From assembly GCF_000024785.1 (NCBI RefSeq), contig NC_013441.1, forward strand, positions 1,364,001 through 1,428,000: a stretch of DNA of 64,000 nucleotides, given 5' to 3'. Positions 54,539 through 64,000 of this stretch are shown here, piece after piece. Under the pieces are notes generated by a model that saw only the letters and a list, made by a program, of their open reading frames with translations, searched no databases and had not been told where the DNA came from. The first letter of the stretch is position 1; each line of letters opens with the position of its first letter. This DNA comes from Gordonia bronchialis DSM 43247 (lineage in GTDB: Bacteria > Actinomycetota > Actinomycetes > Mycobacteriales > Mycobacteriaceae). Both the position numbers and the translations under genes were made by a program.

Positions 54539-57500
54539 TCAGATGCCCAACTCGGCCCGCATGCGCGCCATCTCGGCGTGGTAGCGCTCGACGTTGCGCA
54601 TCTTGACACCCTCGTATCCGCGGACCATGTCGGGAAGCTGGGCGAGGGTGACGAGGGCGGGTCGTCGATCGTCGCCGACCCGGCCGGTGCGCAGTGCGTC
54701 GAGCATGGTGTCGACGAGTTCGCGGTACTCGACGATGAGCGCGCGTTCGGTGCGGCGGATCTCGTTGTGGCCGAAGGGGTCGAAGCGGGTGCCGCGCAGC
54801 TTCTTCATCTTGGCCAGGGCGGACATCGGGCGTTGCGACCAGGCGCCCAGCGACAGCTTCTCCTTCATGCCCATCGCGCGCAGCGTCGGCGGATGCAGGC
54901 GAACCGCGACCTTGGCGTCGTCGCCGAAGGATTCGGCGACCTGCTCGGCGAAGGCGGGGTCGGCGGTCAGCCGCGCCACCTCGTACTCGTCCTTGTAGGC
55001 CATCAGCTTGAACAGGTGCCGCGCCACCGCGTCGGTGAGGGCGGGATCGCCGGCCTCCTCGTGCACCCGGGTCACGACGCCGAGATACTCACGGGCGTAA
55101 CGCTCGTCGGCGTAGGCGATGAGCTCGTCGTAGCGGATCGCGATGGTGCGGGCCAGATCGTCGGTGACGCCGAGGCCGTCGACGACGCGCAGTGCGGCGT
55201 CGCTCGGTGTGATCTCCGACGACGAGGACCCGTGCAACGCGGCGAGGACCGCCGTCACCGCGTCGGCATCGGCCACCACCTGCCGGCCGCGCCGGAACGC
55301 CTGCGTATTGGCCGACACCGCAACGCCGTTCAGCTCGATGGCCCGCTCGATCGATTCAGCGGAGATCGCCAGCGCGGCGGTCTGGTAGGCGGCACCGACC
55401 ATCAGCATGTTGGCGTACTGCTCGTCACCGAACAGTTGCGTGGACAGCTCGCCGGAATCGAGGTACACCGCCCGTGACACCCGCGCGTCGATGGCCGAAT
55501 GCACCTGCGCCGCGGCGGGGAAGCCGACGGTGGTGTCGATGACCATGAGCCCGGTGGGGATCTGGGTGGTGGACACCACCGCGACCGTCTTCTCCGCGGC
55601 GGCCACCTTGAGGTTCACCGGATCGGTGCCGACCAGCGGGTCGCACACCAGATACAGGTCGCAGTCGTCGGAGGCGACCTTGGCGGACTGCTCGGTGACC
55701 TGCGGCGAGACCTTCACGTCGCTCACCACGGCGCCGCCCTTCTGGGCCAGGCCGGTCATGTCGACGGTGCGCGAGAAGTGCCCGTCGAGCACGGCGGCGG
55801 TCGCGAGCACCTGAGACACCGTCACCACGCCGGTGCCGCCGATCCCGGTGACCCGCAACGAGAACGTGTCCCGCAGCGGCCGCAGCGCCGGGACCGGCAG
55901 CGCCGATGCGTCGATGTCCTCCGCCCGCACCGACTTGCGGCGTGTTCGCGGGGTGACGGTGACGAACGACGGGCAATCGCCCTTGAGGCAGGACATGTCG
56001 AGGTTGCAGGAACTCTGGTCGATACGGGTCTTGCGGCCGAATTCGCTGTCCACCGGGTGCACCGACAGGCAGTTGGACTTCTCGCCGCAATCGCCGCAGC
56101 CCTCGCAGATGCGCTCGTTGATCATCACTCGCGTCGTCGGGGTCTCCATGGTGCCGCGCTTGCGCTTGCGCCGCTTCTCGGCGGCACAGTGTTGGTCGTG
56201 GACGAGGACCGTCACACCCGGAACCGTGGCGAGTTCGGTTTGCACGTCCAGCATCTCGTCGCGGTGGCGTACCTCGACGCCGGACGGGAGCCGCAGATCA
56301 CGGGTGCGCTGCGGGTCGTCGGAGGTCACCACGATGCGGGCCACGCCCTCGTCGAGCAACAGCGAGGTCAGGCGCGGCAAACTCATGGCGCCCACCGGAT
56401 CCTGACCGCCGGTCATCGCGACGGTGCCGTTGTAGAGCAGCTTGTAGGTGATGTTCTCACCGGACGCGACAGCCGCTCGCAGCGCCAGCGACGCCGAATG
56501 CATGAACGTGCCGTCGCCGACGTTCTGCACAAAGTGATCGGCTTCCACGAACGGGGCCATGCCGATCCACTGCGCACCTTCGCCACCCATCTGGGTGACC
56601 CCGGCGACGTCGCCGACCTGCCGCGGGTCCATCAGCAACACCATGGCGTGACAACCGATTCCGGCACCCACCAGGGTGTCCGGCGAGACCTTGGTGGAGC
56701 TGTTGTGCGGGCAGCCCGAACAGAAGTACGGGGTGCGCACCGCCAGCGGGAGCTCGATGCGCGTGGGCCGCGCGGACTTGCGGTCCAACCAGGCCTGCGC
56801 GGGTTCGACGCCGTGCCGGGCGAGTCGTGCGGCCAGGCCGCGGCACACGGCGTCCACATCGAGTTCGCCGAAGCGCGAGAACAACATCGAGCCGTCCTCG
56901 TGGGATTTGCCGACGATGCGCGGCGCGCGCGGATGGCGGAACAGGATGTCGCGCATCATCGTCTCGATGAAGTCGCGCTTCTCCTCGATGACGATCACCT
57001 CGTCGAGGTCGCCGCGCGCGGTGCCGAACATGAACTCGTCGAGGATCTCTCGCTCGATGGGGTACACCATGCCGAGTTTGAGGATGCGGATACCCAGGCG
57101 GCGCAGATCGTTGTCGTCGATGCGCATGAGGCGCAGCGCTTCCCGCAGATCGAGATATGTCTTGCCGGCGGCGACGATACCGATCCGGTCGTCCGGGCTG
57201 GACACGACGATCCGGTTGATGCCGTTGAGTCGGGCGTACTCCAGGGCGCGCGGGATCCGGGTGGTCAGCTGATTCTGTTCGAGCTCCATCAGGTTGGCGC
57301 CGAGCAGCCGTCCGCTCGGCACATGCGGGCTGCGGCCGAGGTCGCCGAGGTCGGGCACGATCCGGTCGGGGGAGACCTCGGCGGTGGTGGCGCCATCGGC
57401 GACGTGCGCGGAGATCTTCATCGACGTCCACAGTCCGCTGACGCGGCTCATCACCGCCGCGTGGACGCCCAGGTCGAGGATGTCCTGCGAGTCGCCGGGG

Positions 57501-58084
57501 TAGAGGATCGGCATGTAGAGATCCGCCAGCGCCATCTCCGACGCGCAGGGGACCGTGGAACTCTTGGCGCCCGGATCGTCGCCGACGAGGGCCACCGCGC
57601 CGCCGTCGGGATGGGTGCCGATGAGGTTGGCGTGGCGCAGGGCATCGGTGGCGCGGTCGAGTCCGGGGGCCTTGCCGTACCAGTACCCGACGACGCCGTC
57701 GCGGTTGTCGCTCAGCGCGGCGACCTGTGCGGCGACCTGGGAACCCATCACCGACGTCGCGGCGAGCTCCTCGTTGAGGCCGGGCCGGTGAACCACGTCG
57801 TAGGGGTCGAGGTACTTGCCCCGACGCGCGATCTCGAGGTCATAGCCGGCCAGCGGCGAACCCTCGTAGCCGGAGATGAAGGAGGCGGTCCGTAGGTTCT
57901 GGCGGCGGTCGACGCGAGCGCGGTCGCGGACCATGCGCACCAGGGCCTGGATGCCGGTGAGGAAGATGGTGCCCGATTCGCGGGTGTAGCGGTCGTCGAG
58001 CGAAAAGCTGGTGTCACCTGCGCTGTCACGGGTCGCCGGGGGCTGTGCGGCGAGCCGGGGTGCGCGGTCGTCTGCGAGGGTCAT
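54539..58084 (-). CDS. Indolepyruvate ferredoxin oxidoreductase (fused alpha/beta/gamma type)
   Basis: This 1181-residue multidomain enzyme oxidatively decarboxylates 2-oxoacids (aryl or branched-chain) to acyl-CoA, passing electrons to ferredoxin. The N-terminal ThDP Pyr domain (about 30-400) starts FLTGIQALVRMVRDRARVD. The PP-binding region near 470-560 has GAGIGCHAMVLLM and GDGTFMHSASLA. A Cys-rich Fe-S linker follows (ICEGCGDCGEKSNC, then CNLDMSCLKGDCPSF, about 645-700). The gamma-like domain is TGIGGTGVVTVSQVLATAA. It is divergent from the leucine-degradation operon with 252 bp between, suggesting shared control of branched-chain or aromatic acid use. Confidence 0.93.
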   Translation of the reverse strand: MTLADDRAPRLAAQPPATRDSAGDTSFSLDDRYTRESGTIFLTGIQALVRMVRDRARVDRRQNLRTASFISGYEGSPLAGYDLEIARRGKYLDPYDVVHRPGLNEELAATSVMGSQVAAQVAALSDNRDGVVGYWYGKAPGLDRATDALRHANLIGTHPDGGAVALVGDDPGAKSSTVPCASEMALADLYMPILYPGDSQDILDLGVHAAVMSRVSGLWTSMKISAHVADGATTAEVSPDRIVPDLGDLGRSPHVPSGRLLGANLMELEQNQLTTRIPRALEYARLNGINRIVVSSPDDRIGIVAAGKTYLDLREALRLMRIDDNDLRRLGIRILKLGMVYPIEREILDEFMFGTARGDLDEVIVIEEKRDFIETMMRDILFRHPRAPRIVGKSHEDGSMLFSRFGELDVDAVCRGLAARLARHGVEPAQAWLDRKSARPTRIELPLAVRTPYFCSGCPHNSSTKVSPDTLVGAGIGCHAMVLLMDPRQVGDVAGVTQMGGEGAQWIGMAPFVEADHFVQNVGDGTFMHSASLALRAAVASGENITYKLLYNGTVAMTGGQDPVGAMSLPRLTSLLLDEGVARIVVTSDDPQRTRDLRLPSGVEVRHRDEMLDVQTELATVPGVTVLVHDQHCAAEKRRKRKRGTMETPTTRVMINERICEGCGDCGEKSNCLSVHPVDSEFGRKTRIDQSSCNLDMSCLKGDCPSFVTVTPRTRRKSVRAEDIDASALPVPALRPLRDTFSLRVTGIGGTGVVTVSQVLATAAVLDGHFSRTVDMTGLAQKGGAVVSDVKVSPQVTEQSAKVASDDCDLYLVCDPLVGTDPVNLKVAAAEKTVAVVSTTQIPTGLMVIDTTVGFPAAAQVHSAIDARVSRAVYLDSGELSTQLFGDEQYANMLMVGAAYQTAALAISAESIERAIELNGVAVSANTQAFRRGRQVVADADAVTAVLAALHGSSSSEITPSDAALRVVDGLGVTDDLARTIAIRYDELIAYADERYAREYLGVVTRVHEEAGDPALTDAVARHLFKLMAYKDEYEVARLTADPAFAEQVAESFGDDAKVAVRLHPPTLRAMGMKEKLSLGAWSQRPMSALAKMKKLRGTRFDPFGHNEIRRTERALIVEYRELVDTMLDALRTGRVGDDRRPALVTLAQLPDMVRGYEGVKMRNVERYHAEMARMRAELGI

Positions 58085-58308
58085 GGGGTCACCTGGCCTT
58101 TGCGTGTGTAGGTCGCCGGTGGGCTGTTGATGAGGCGTCGCGGCGGCGTGGTTGTGCGAAACCCAGGGGTGGCGGGCTCATCACCACGATACGAGGTGAA
58201 CGTGACCGGCGTCACGTAGCGCGGTGTGGAACGCACGAAAGTTGCGTGGGCGCACTGTTTGCCGCCAAGCGGCTGACAGTTCCTTGCGGCTCGTGTATCG
58301 TACGGTTT

Positions 58309-58328
58309 CAGTTAATCGTCAATAACTG
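58309..58328. promoter_or_regulatory. Inverted repeat CAGTTA-N8-TAACTG before accD1
   Basis: A 20-bp AT-rich dyad ends at the ribosome-binding site (GAGAGG, 58328-58333) of the carboxyltransferase gene. It is a candidate operator for a TetR- or MerR-type regulator of leucine catabolism. Confidence 0.5.
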
Positions 58329-58336
58329 AGAGGTCG

Positions 58337-59917
58337 ATGGTGACCACAACGCTCGAGGGCTTCCGGGCCACCCATGAGCAGAATGTCGCGACGCTGCGTG
58401 AGCGTCTGTCCACCGTGGCGCAGGGCGGCGGGCAGAAGGCCCGCGACCGGCACGTCGCTCGCGGAAAACTGCTACCTCGCGACCGTGTCGACGGTGTGCT
58501 CGACGCCGGATCGCCCTTCGTGGAGATCGCGCCGCTGGCCGCCTACGGCATGTACGACGAGAAGGCGCCGTCCGCCGGGGTCATCGCCGGTGTCGGCCGC
58601 ATCGCCGGCCGCGAATGCATGATCGTCGCGAACGACGCCACGGTCTCCGGCGGCACCTACTACCCGATCACCGTGAAGAAGCATCTGCGCGCCCAGGAGA
58701 TCGCCGCGGCCAACCGGCTGCCGTGCATCTACCTCGTCGACTCCGGCGGCGCCATGCTTCTCGCCCAGGACGAGGTCTTCCCCGACCGCGACCACTTCGG
58801 CCGCATCTTCTACAACCAGGCGACGATGAGCGCCGCCGGCATCCCGCAGATCGCGGCCGTCCTCGGGTCGTCGACCGCCGGAGGCGCCTACGTCCCGGCG
58901 ATGAGCGACGAGACCGTCATCGTGCGCAATCAGGGCACGATCTTCCTGGCCGGTCCGCCGTTGGTGAAGGCGGCCACCGGTGAGGACGTGAGCGCCGAGG
59001 ATCTCGGTGGCGGGGCGATGCACTCGTCGGTCTCGGGTGTCACCGACCATCTCGTCGACAATGATCAGCAGGCGCTGGCCAAGGTGCGCGACATCGTGGC
59101 CACCCTGGGGCCGCGGGAGGCCGCGCAGTGGGAGACCGTGCCCACCCGTGACCCGATCCGCCCGCAGACCGACATCTACGACGTCGTCCCCACCGACTCC
59201 CGCACCCCCTACGATGTCCGCAAGGTCATCGAGATCATCAGCGACGCAGGACAATTCCATGAGTTCAAAGAGAACTACGGCACCACCCTGGTGACCGCAT
59301 TCGCGCATGTGCACGGTCATCCGGTGGGCTTCATCGCCAACAACGGTGTCCTGTTCAGCGAATCCGCGCTCAAGGGAGCACATTTCATCGAGCTCTGCGA
59401 TCAGCGTCGAATCCCGCTGGTATTTCTGCAGAACATCACCGGCTTCATGGTCGGCCGCGCCTACGAGGAAGGCGGCATCGCGAAGAACGGCGCCAAGATG
59501 GTCAACGCCGTCGCCTGTGCGCGAGTCCCCAAGCTCACCGTGATGATCGGCGGTTCCTTTGGCGCGGGCAACTATTCGATGTGCGGGCGGGCCTACTCGC
59601 CGCGCTTCCTGTGGAGTTGGCCCAACGCACGGATCTCGGTGATGGGCGGACCGCAGGCGGCCGACACGCTGGCCACGGTGCGCCGCAACCAGATCGAACG
59701 GTCCGGACAGGACTGGTCGGCCGACGACGAGGAGACGTTCAAGAAGCCGATCCGCGATCAGTTCGAACGCCAATCCGACGCCTACTATTCGACGGCGCGG
59801 CTCTGGGACGACGGCATCATCGATCCCGCCGACACCCGTGATCTCCTCGGACTGGCCCTCGAAACCTGCCGATACGCACCACTGACCGATCCGCGCTACG
59901 GCGTCTTCCGGATGTGA
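58337..59917 (+). CDS. accD1: Acyl-CoA carboxylase beta subunit (methylcrotonyl-CoA carboxylase)
   Basis: This 526-residue carboxyltransferase has [20 protein letters not shown] and [15 protein letters not shown] in the N-half, [20 protein letters not shown] and [15 protein letters not shown] in the C-half. Length and operon order (accD1-accA1-fadE19-maoC-citE) match the M. tuberculosis Rv2502c locus, where it carboxylates 3-methylcrotonyl-CoA in leucine breakdown. The start is ATG 58337 with GAGAGG upstream; the alpha subunit follows after 4 bp. Confidence 0.95.
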   Translation: MVTTTLEGFRATHEQNVATLRERLSTVAQGGGQKARDRHVARGKLLPRDRVDGVLDAGSPFVEIAPLAAYGMYDEKAPSAGVIAGVGRIAGRECMIVANDATVSGGTYYPITVKKHLRAQEIAAANRLPCIYLVDSGGAMLLAQDEVFPDRDHFGRIFYNQATMSAAGIPQIAAVLGSSTAGGAYVPAMSDETVIVRNQGTIFLAGPPLVKAATGEDVSAEDLGGGAMHSSVSGVTDHLVDNDQQALAKVRDIVATLGPREAAQWETVPTRDPIRPQTDIYDVVPTDSRTPYDVRKVIEIISDAGQFHEFKENYGTTLVTAFAHVHGHPVGFIANNGVLFSESALKGAHFIELCDQRRIPLVFLQNITGFMVGRAYEEGGIAKNGAKMVNAVACARVPKLTVMIGGSFGAGNYSMCGRAYSPRFLWSWPNARISVMGGPQAADTLATVRRNQIERSGQDWSADDEETFKKPIRDQFERQSDAYYSTARLWDDGIIDPADTRDLLGLALETCRYAPLTDPRYGVFRM

Positions 59918-59921
59918 GGAC

Positions 59922-61973
59922 ATGACCGACATGATCAGACCCATTCGCAGTGTCCTGGTGGCCAACCGCGGCGAGATCGCCTGCCGCGTCATCGACACCC
60001 TGCGCCGCATGGGAATTCGCAGCATCGCCGTCTACTCCGACGCCGACGCGACCGCGCGCCACGTCCGCGAGGCCGACGTCGCGGTCCGCATCGGGCCGGC
60101 CGCGGCCACACAGAGTTACCTCGACATCGCCAAGGTCGTCGACGCGGCGCGGCAGACTGGTGCCGACGCGGTTCATCCCGGCTACGGATTCCTCTCCGAG
60201 AACCAGAAATTCGCGGCCGCACTCGCCGAGGCGGGCATCGCGTTCATCGGACCGCCGGCCCAGGCGATCGCAACCATGGGCGACAAGATCACCGCCCGCG
60301 CCGCGGTCACCGAACGTGACGTTCCGGTGGTGCCCGGGCTGTCCCGGCCCGGCCTCACCGACGACGAACTGATCGCGGCGGCCCCCGACATCGGCTTCCC
60401 GGTGCTCATCAAGCCGAGTGCCGGCGGTGGCGGCAAGGGTATGCACCGCGTCGAGAACGCCGACGATCTGCCCGACGCGCTGGTCCGGGCCCGACGCGAG
60501 GCGGCATCCGCCTTCGGCGACGACACCCTGTTCCTCGAGCACTTCGTCGACACACCCCGCCACATCGAGGTGCAGGTCCTCGCCGATCAGCACGGCAACG
60601 TCATCCACCTCGGTGAACGCGAATGTTCGCTGCAGCGCCGGCATCAGAAGGTCATCGAGGAGGCGCCGTCGGTCCTGCTCGATGAGACCACACGCGCCCG
60701 CATCGGGGCCGCCGCCTGCGACGCCGCCCGCAGTGTCGGCTACACCGGCGCGGGTACGGTCGAATTCATCGTCTCGGCGCACCGGCCTGACGAGTTCTTC
60801 TTCATGGAGATGAACACCCGCCTGCAGGTCGAGCACCCCGTGACGGAGATGGTCACCGGAATCGACCTGGTGGAACAGCAGATCCGGGTGGCGCGCGGGG
60901 AGAAGCTCGGCTACGCCCAGGACGACATCGTGCTGCGCGGCCACGCGATCGAGGCCCGCGTCTACGCCGAGGACCCGGCCGCGGGTTTCCTCCCGACCGG
61001 AGGTCGCATCGAGGCACTGGTGCAGCCCGAGGGGCAGGAGCACAGCGGGATTCGGGTCGACTCGGCCATGCTCGCCGGCCTCGAGGTCGGCAGCGACTAC
61101 GACCCGATGCTCGCCAAGGTCATCGCCCACGGCAGCGACCGGGAGGAAGCCCTGGAACGTCTTGATCACGCGCTGGCCCACACGCGGGTGCTCGGCGTGG
61201 TCACCAACATCGACTTCTGCCGGTTCGTGCTCGCACAGCAGGCCGTCGTCGACGCCGAGCTCGACACCGAACTACTCGACCGACTCGTCGTCGATTATCA
61301 AGCACCCCAACCTGTTCCGGAGGCTCTCGCGCTTGCCGGCCTGGCCCGGATCGGTACCCGTGACCGCGGCGACGTATGGCAGTCGTCGGTCGGGTGGCGG
61401 ATCGGCGGGCGCGCCTCGGTGGTGACCCGGCTGGTCAGCGGTGGCGAGCACTTCACGGTGTCGGCGCGGGTGGACGCCGCCGACGAGCAGACGCTGACGG
61501 GTGAGGTGACGGTCGAGGCAGAAGCAGAAACCCCGGGGGAGCCATGGCGGGCCGCGGTGCAGTATCGGCCGGTCAGAAGCCGCGGTGACCGCACCGGGCG
61601 CCTCGTCGTCGACGGCGTGAGCCAGTCCTGGACGTCGGCACTGGTCGGGGACACCTGGTGGGTGGCCGGGCCGCACGGAACCTGGCAGCTCGCGCTGGCC
61701 CGCCCGATCCTCGACGAGGCCGCCGCAGACAACGCCGGTGAGATCCTCAGCCCGATGCCCGGAACCGTGGTGGCCGTCGGCATCGAGGACGGCGCCGAGG
61801 TCACCGCCGGCACCGCGGTCGTGGTGGTGGAGGCCATGAAGATGGAACACGCGCTGACCGCGCCGATCGACGGAACCGTCGCGCTCACAGTCAAGGTCGG
61901 CGACAAGGTATCCGCGGGTCAGGCACTCGCTCATGTTCAAGCAGACCCCGCACAAGCAGCTCAGGAGAACTGA
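59922..61973 (+). CDS. accA1: Acyl-CoA carboxylase alpha subunit (biotin carboxylase and biotin carrier)
   Basis: This 683-residue protein has a biotin carboxylase domain ([23 protein letters not shown] loop [30 protein letters not shown]). A linker domain follows, then a C-terminal biotin carrier with K640 in EAMKMEHAL. It supplies carboxybiotin to AccD1. The next gene overlaps its stop (TGATG). Confidence 0.97.
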   Translation: MTDMIRPIRSVLVANRGEIACRVIDTLRRMGIRSIAVYSDADATARHVREADVAVRIGPAAATQSYLDIAKVVDAARQTGADAVHPGYGFLSENQKFAAALAEAGIAFIGPPAQAIATMGDKITARAAVTERDVPVVPGLSRPGLTDDELIAAAPDIGFPVLIKPSAGGGGKGMHRVENADDLPDALVRARREAASAFGDDTLFLEHFVDTPRHIEVQVLADQHGNVIHLGERECSLQRRHQKVIEEAPSVLLDETTRARIGAAACDAARSVGYTGAGTVEFIVSAHRPDEFFFMEMNTRLQVEHPVTEMVTGIDLVEQQIRVARGEKLGYAQDDIVLRGHAIEARVYAEDPAAGFLPTGGRIEALVQPEGQEHSGIRVDSAMLAGLEVGSDYDPMLAKVIAHGSDREEALERLDHALAHTRVLGVVTNIDFCRFVLAQQAVVDAELDTELLDRLVVDYQAPQPVPEALALAGLARIGTRDRGDVWQSSVGWRIGGRASVVTRLVSGGEHFTVSARVDAADEQTLTGEVTVEAEAETPGEPWRAAVQYRPVRSRGDRTGRLVVDGVSQSWTSALVGDTWWVAGPHGTWQLALARPILDEAAADNAGEILSPMPGTVVAVGIEDGAEVTAGTAVVVVEAMKMEHALTAPIDGTVALTVKVGDKVSAGQALAHVQADPAQAAQEN

Positions 61974-63118
61974 TGGAACTCACTCAGGAGTACACCGACC
62001 TCATCGCCAGCGTGCGCGACTTCGCGCAGTCGGTGGTGGCACCGGTGTCGGCCAAACACGATGCCGAGCACAGCTTTCCGTACGAGGTCATCGCCCAGAT
62101 GGGTCAGATGGGGCTCTTCGGCCTGCCGTTCCCCGAGGAGTACGGCGGCATGGGTGGCGATTACTTCGCCCTGTCGCTCGCGCTCGAGGAACTCGGCAAG
62201 GTGGATCAGTCGGTCGCCATCACCCTGGAGGCCGGCGTCAGTCTCGGGGCGATGCCGATCTTCCGGTTCGGCAGTGAGGAGCAGAAGCAGCAGTATCTGC
62301 CCGATCTCACCTCGGCGCGGGCGCTGGCCGGCTTCGGACTGACCGAACCCGGCGCCGGCTCCGATGCGGGGGCCACCGCGACCACCGCCAAGGACGACGG
62401 CGATTCGTGGATCATCAACGGCGCCAAGCAGTTCATCACCAACTCGGGCACCGACATCACCTCGCTGGTCACCGTCACCGCCGTGACGGGCACCAAAGAC
62501 GATGGCCGCAAGGAGATCTCGACCATCATCGTGCCGTCGGGCACCCCCGGATTCACCGCCGAGCCGCCCTACAACAAGGTCGGCTGGAACGCGTCGGACA
62601 CCCACCCGCTCTCGTTCGCCGATGTGCGTGTGCCCAAGGAGAACCTGCTCGGTACCCGGGGCCGCGGCTACGCGAACTTCCTGTCCATCCTCGACGAGGG
62701 ACGTATCGCGATCGCCGCGCTGGCCACCGGTGTCGCCCAGGGCTGCGTCGACGAAAGCGTGAAGTATGCCAAGGATCGCAAGTCCTTCGGCAAGCCGATC
62801 GGCGAGTACCAGTCGGTGTCGTTTGCGATCGCCCGGATGGAGGCCCGGGCCCACGTCGCCCGTACCGCCTACTACGATGCGGCGGCAAAGATGCTGGCGG
62901 GCAAGCCGTTCAAGAAGGAGGCCTCCATCGCGAAGATGATCGCGAGTGAGGCAGCGATGGACAACGCGCGGATGGCCACCCAGATTCACGGCGGGTATGG
63001 CTTCATGAACGAGTACCCGGTGGCCCGGCACTACCGTGACTCCAAGATCCTCGAGATCGGTGAGGGCACCACCGAGGTGCAACTCATGCTGATCGCCCGG
63101 GAATTGGGGTTCGCATGA
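61973..63118 (+). CDS. fadE19: Acyl-CoA dehydrogenase (isovaleryl-CoA/branched-chain type)
   Basis: This 381-residue FAD enzyme has ACAD signatures GFGLTEPGAGSDAGAT and QIHGGYGFMNEYPVARHYRD; the catalytic Glu is expected near EIGEGTTEVQLML. In the conserved leucine operon this position is FadE19, which oxidises branched acyl-CoA such as isovaleryl-CoA to methylcrotonyl-CoA, the substrate of the adjacent carboxylase. It overlaps both neighbours by a few bases. Confidence 0.93.
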   Translation: MELTQEYTDLIASVRDFAQSVVAPVSAKHDAEHSFPYEVIAQMGQMGLFGLPFPEEYGGMGGDYFALSLALEELGKVDQSVAITLEAGVSLGAMPIFRFGSEEQKQQYLPDLTSARALAGFGLTEPGAGSDAGATATTAKDDGDSWIINGAKQFITNSGTDITSLVTVTAVTGTKDDGRKEISTIIVPSGTPGFTAEPPYNKVGWNASDTHPLSFADVRVPKENLLGTRGRGYANFLSILDEGRIAIAALATGVAQGCVDESVKYAKDRKSFGKPIGEYQSVSFAIARMEARAHVARTAYYDAAAKMLAGKPFKKEASIAKMIASEAAMDNARMATQIHGGYGFMNEYPVARHYRDSKILEIGEGTTEVQLMLIARELGFA

Positions 63119-63597
63119 GTGAGCCGCAGCGGATCGTCCAACGCGGACTGTGGTTCGACGAGTTCGAGGAGGGCACCGTCTACGAGCACCGGCCGGGCCG
63201 GACGGTGACCGAGGCCGACAACGTGCTCTTCACGACGCTGACCATGAACACGCAGGCCCTGCATCTCGACGCGGCGTGGTCGGCGCAGCAGCCCGGCTTC
63301 GGTGGGCAGCGGCTGATCAACTCGATGTTCACCCTCTCGACCATCGTCGGGCTGTCGGTGTCGCAACTGACCCAGGGCACCCTGGTGGCCAATCTCGGGT
63401 TCTCCGAGGTCGCGTTTCCGGCGCCGCTGTTCGCCGGCGACACCCTGTACGCGGAAACCGAATGCACCGGCAAGCGTGAATCGCGGTCGCGGCCCGGTGA
63501 GGGCGTGGTGAACTTGACGCACATCGGTCGCAACCAGCACGGCGAGGTGGTCGCCCGGGCGGCCCGGGCGACGCTGGTGCGCAAGAAACAGGAGTGA
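63115..63597 (+). CDS. MaoC-like hot-dog dehydratase
   Basis: This 160-residue MaoC-type protein has GRTVTEADNVLFTTLTMNTQ in the usual hydratase region, LHLDAAW and FAGDTLYAETECTGKRESRS. It corresponds to Rv2499c in the mycobacterial operon and is expected to hydrate or dehydrate a branched acyl-CoA. It begins inside the stop of the dehydrogenase gene. Confidence 0.92.
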   Translation: MSEPQRIVQRGLWFDEFEEGTVYEHRPGRTVTEADNVLFTTLTMNTQALHLDAAWSAQQPGFGGQRLINSMFTLSTIVGLSVSQLTQGTLVANLGFSEVAFPAPLFAGDTLYAETECTGKRESRSRPGEGVVNLTHIGRNQHGEVVARAARATLVRKKQE

Positions 63598-63601
63598 GCG
63601 A

Positions 63602-64000
63602 ATGCAATTCGACGCCCCTATCAGCGTCGCAGCACAACTGACCAGCGCATGGCTGCCTCCCGGGCCGGCGATGCTTTTCTGTCCGGCCGATCGCCCTGAC
63701 CGGTACGAGAAGGCGATGGAGCGGGCCGATGTGGTGATCCTCGACCTCGAGGATGCGGTCGCACCGGAGAACCGGGTGGCCGCCCGTGAGGCGATGATCG
63801 CGCATCCGATCGATCCGGACCGGACCGTGGTGCGGATCAACCCGGCGGGCACCGGCGACTACCGCCGTGACCTCGCCGCCGTCGTCGAGACCAACTACCG
63901 CGTCGTCATGCAGGCCAAGGCGCAGGACACGGCGTCGATCCTCGACACCTCGCTGCAGACGATCGCGCTCATCGAGACCCCGCTCGGCGCGACCCGCGCC
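63602..64000 (+). CDS. citE: CitE-like HpcH/HpaI-family lyase (cut by window edge)
   Basis: The first 133 codons of a CitE-type enzyme: PGPAMLFCPADRPDRYEKAM, VVILDLEDAVAPENRVAARE (acidic metal-binding region), RTVVRINPAG and ALIETPLGA. In M. tuberculosis the gene at this position (Rv2498c) encodes a beta-methylmalyl-type lyase or thioesterase related to leucine breakdown. The C-terminal part lies beyond 64000. Confidence 0.92.
   Translation, partial: MQFDAPISVAAQLTSAWLPPGPAMLFCPADRPDRYEKAMERADVVILDLEDAVAPENRVAAREAMIAHPIDPDRTVVRINPAGTGDYRRDLAAVVETNYRVVMQAKAQDTASILDTSLQTIALIETPLGATRA

Noticed and set aside
55499..57895. 798-codon open frame on the plus strand
   Set aside because: It is antisense to the indolepyruvate oxidoreductase, rich in His, Gly and Asp with no recognisable domain, a GC-bias shadow.

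Overview
The window is high-GC actinobacterial chromosome with many GTG starts. Gene content points to the Mycobacteriales, most likely Gordonia or a close relative. Two gene blocks match Mycobacterium tuberculosis order. The first is SDR, pgi, chorismate mutase, pcrA/uvrD1, M23 peptidase, sucC-sucD and a DUF5336-like membrane protein, as in Rv0945 to Rv0954. The second is the leucine-catabolic set accD1-accA1-fadE19-maoC-citE, as in Rv2502c to Rv2498c. A latex-clearing-protein gene next to a TetR regulator is typical of rubber-degrading Gordonia. The genus is an inference; no rRNA is present.

Layout. 1-5.8 kb is a nest of insertion sequences: two head-to-tail IS630-family copies (the first cut by the window edge) abutting an IS1182-family element that is itself split by an IS21-family element. 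5.8-6.2 kb is an extragenic repeat tract. 6.2-18 kb is accessory metabolism: type III glutamine synthetase, FUSC exporter with a divergent MarR regulator, gamma-glutamyltransferase, SRPBCC protein, a frameshifted MFS exporter, TetR regulator, lcp broken by an in-frame TAG, and an acyltransferase. 18.2-24.1 kb holds tRNA-Arg(CCT), an SDR, cobF, a 69-bp tandem repeat array, cysQ, a Fpg/Nei glycosylase and a response regulator/histidine kinase pair arranged tail to tail.

24.2-28.7 kb is a tightly coupled four-gene operon: ThDP enzyme, SRPBCC protein, KAS III-like condensing enzyme and class I/II aminotransferase. It looks like a small uncharacterised biosynthetic pathway and is the best candidate here for an undescribed system. 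28.7-45.3 kb is mostly the conserved housekeeping block, with a tandem pair of large paralogous membrane-anchored proteins of unknown function at 35.5-38.7 kb. 45.3-47.5 kb carries two adjacent, apparently decaying genes for a kinase-like protein with a C-terminal biotinyl/lipoyl-like domain. 47.6-54.4 kb holds a nonapeptide-repeat protein, an RDD protein, an AccD3-like carboxyltransferase, Nudix, a lipoprotein, nitroreductase, TetR, a DUF5336-like protein and a PrmC-like methyltransferase with a degraded active site.

54.5-64 kb is branched-chain/aromatic 2-oxoacid catabolism. A large indolepyruvate ferredoxin oxidoreductase is divergent from the accD1-accA1-fadE19-maoC-citE operon, which runs off the right edge. 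Several genes carry single-base lesions (MFS, lcp, the kinase-like pair), so this strain has either real gene decay or sequence errors at those points; the lcp lesion is a substitution-type stop, less typical of indel-prone sequencing.
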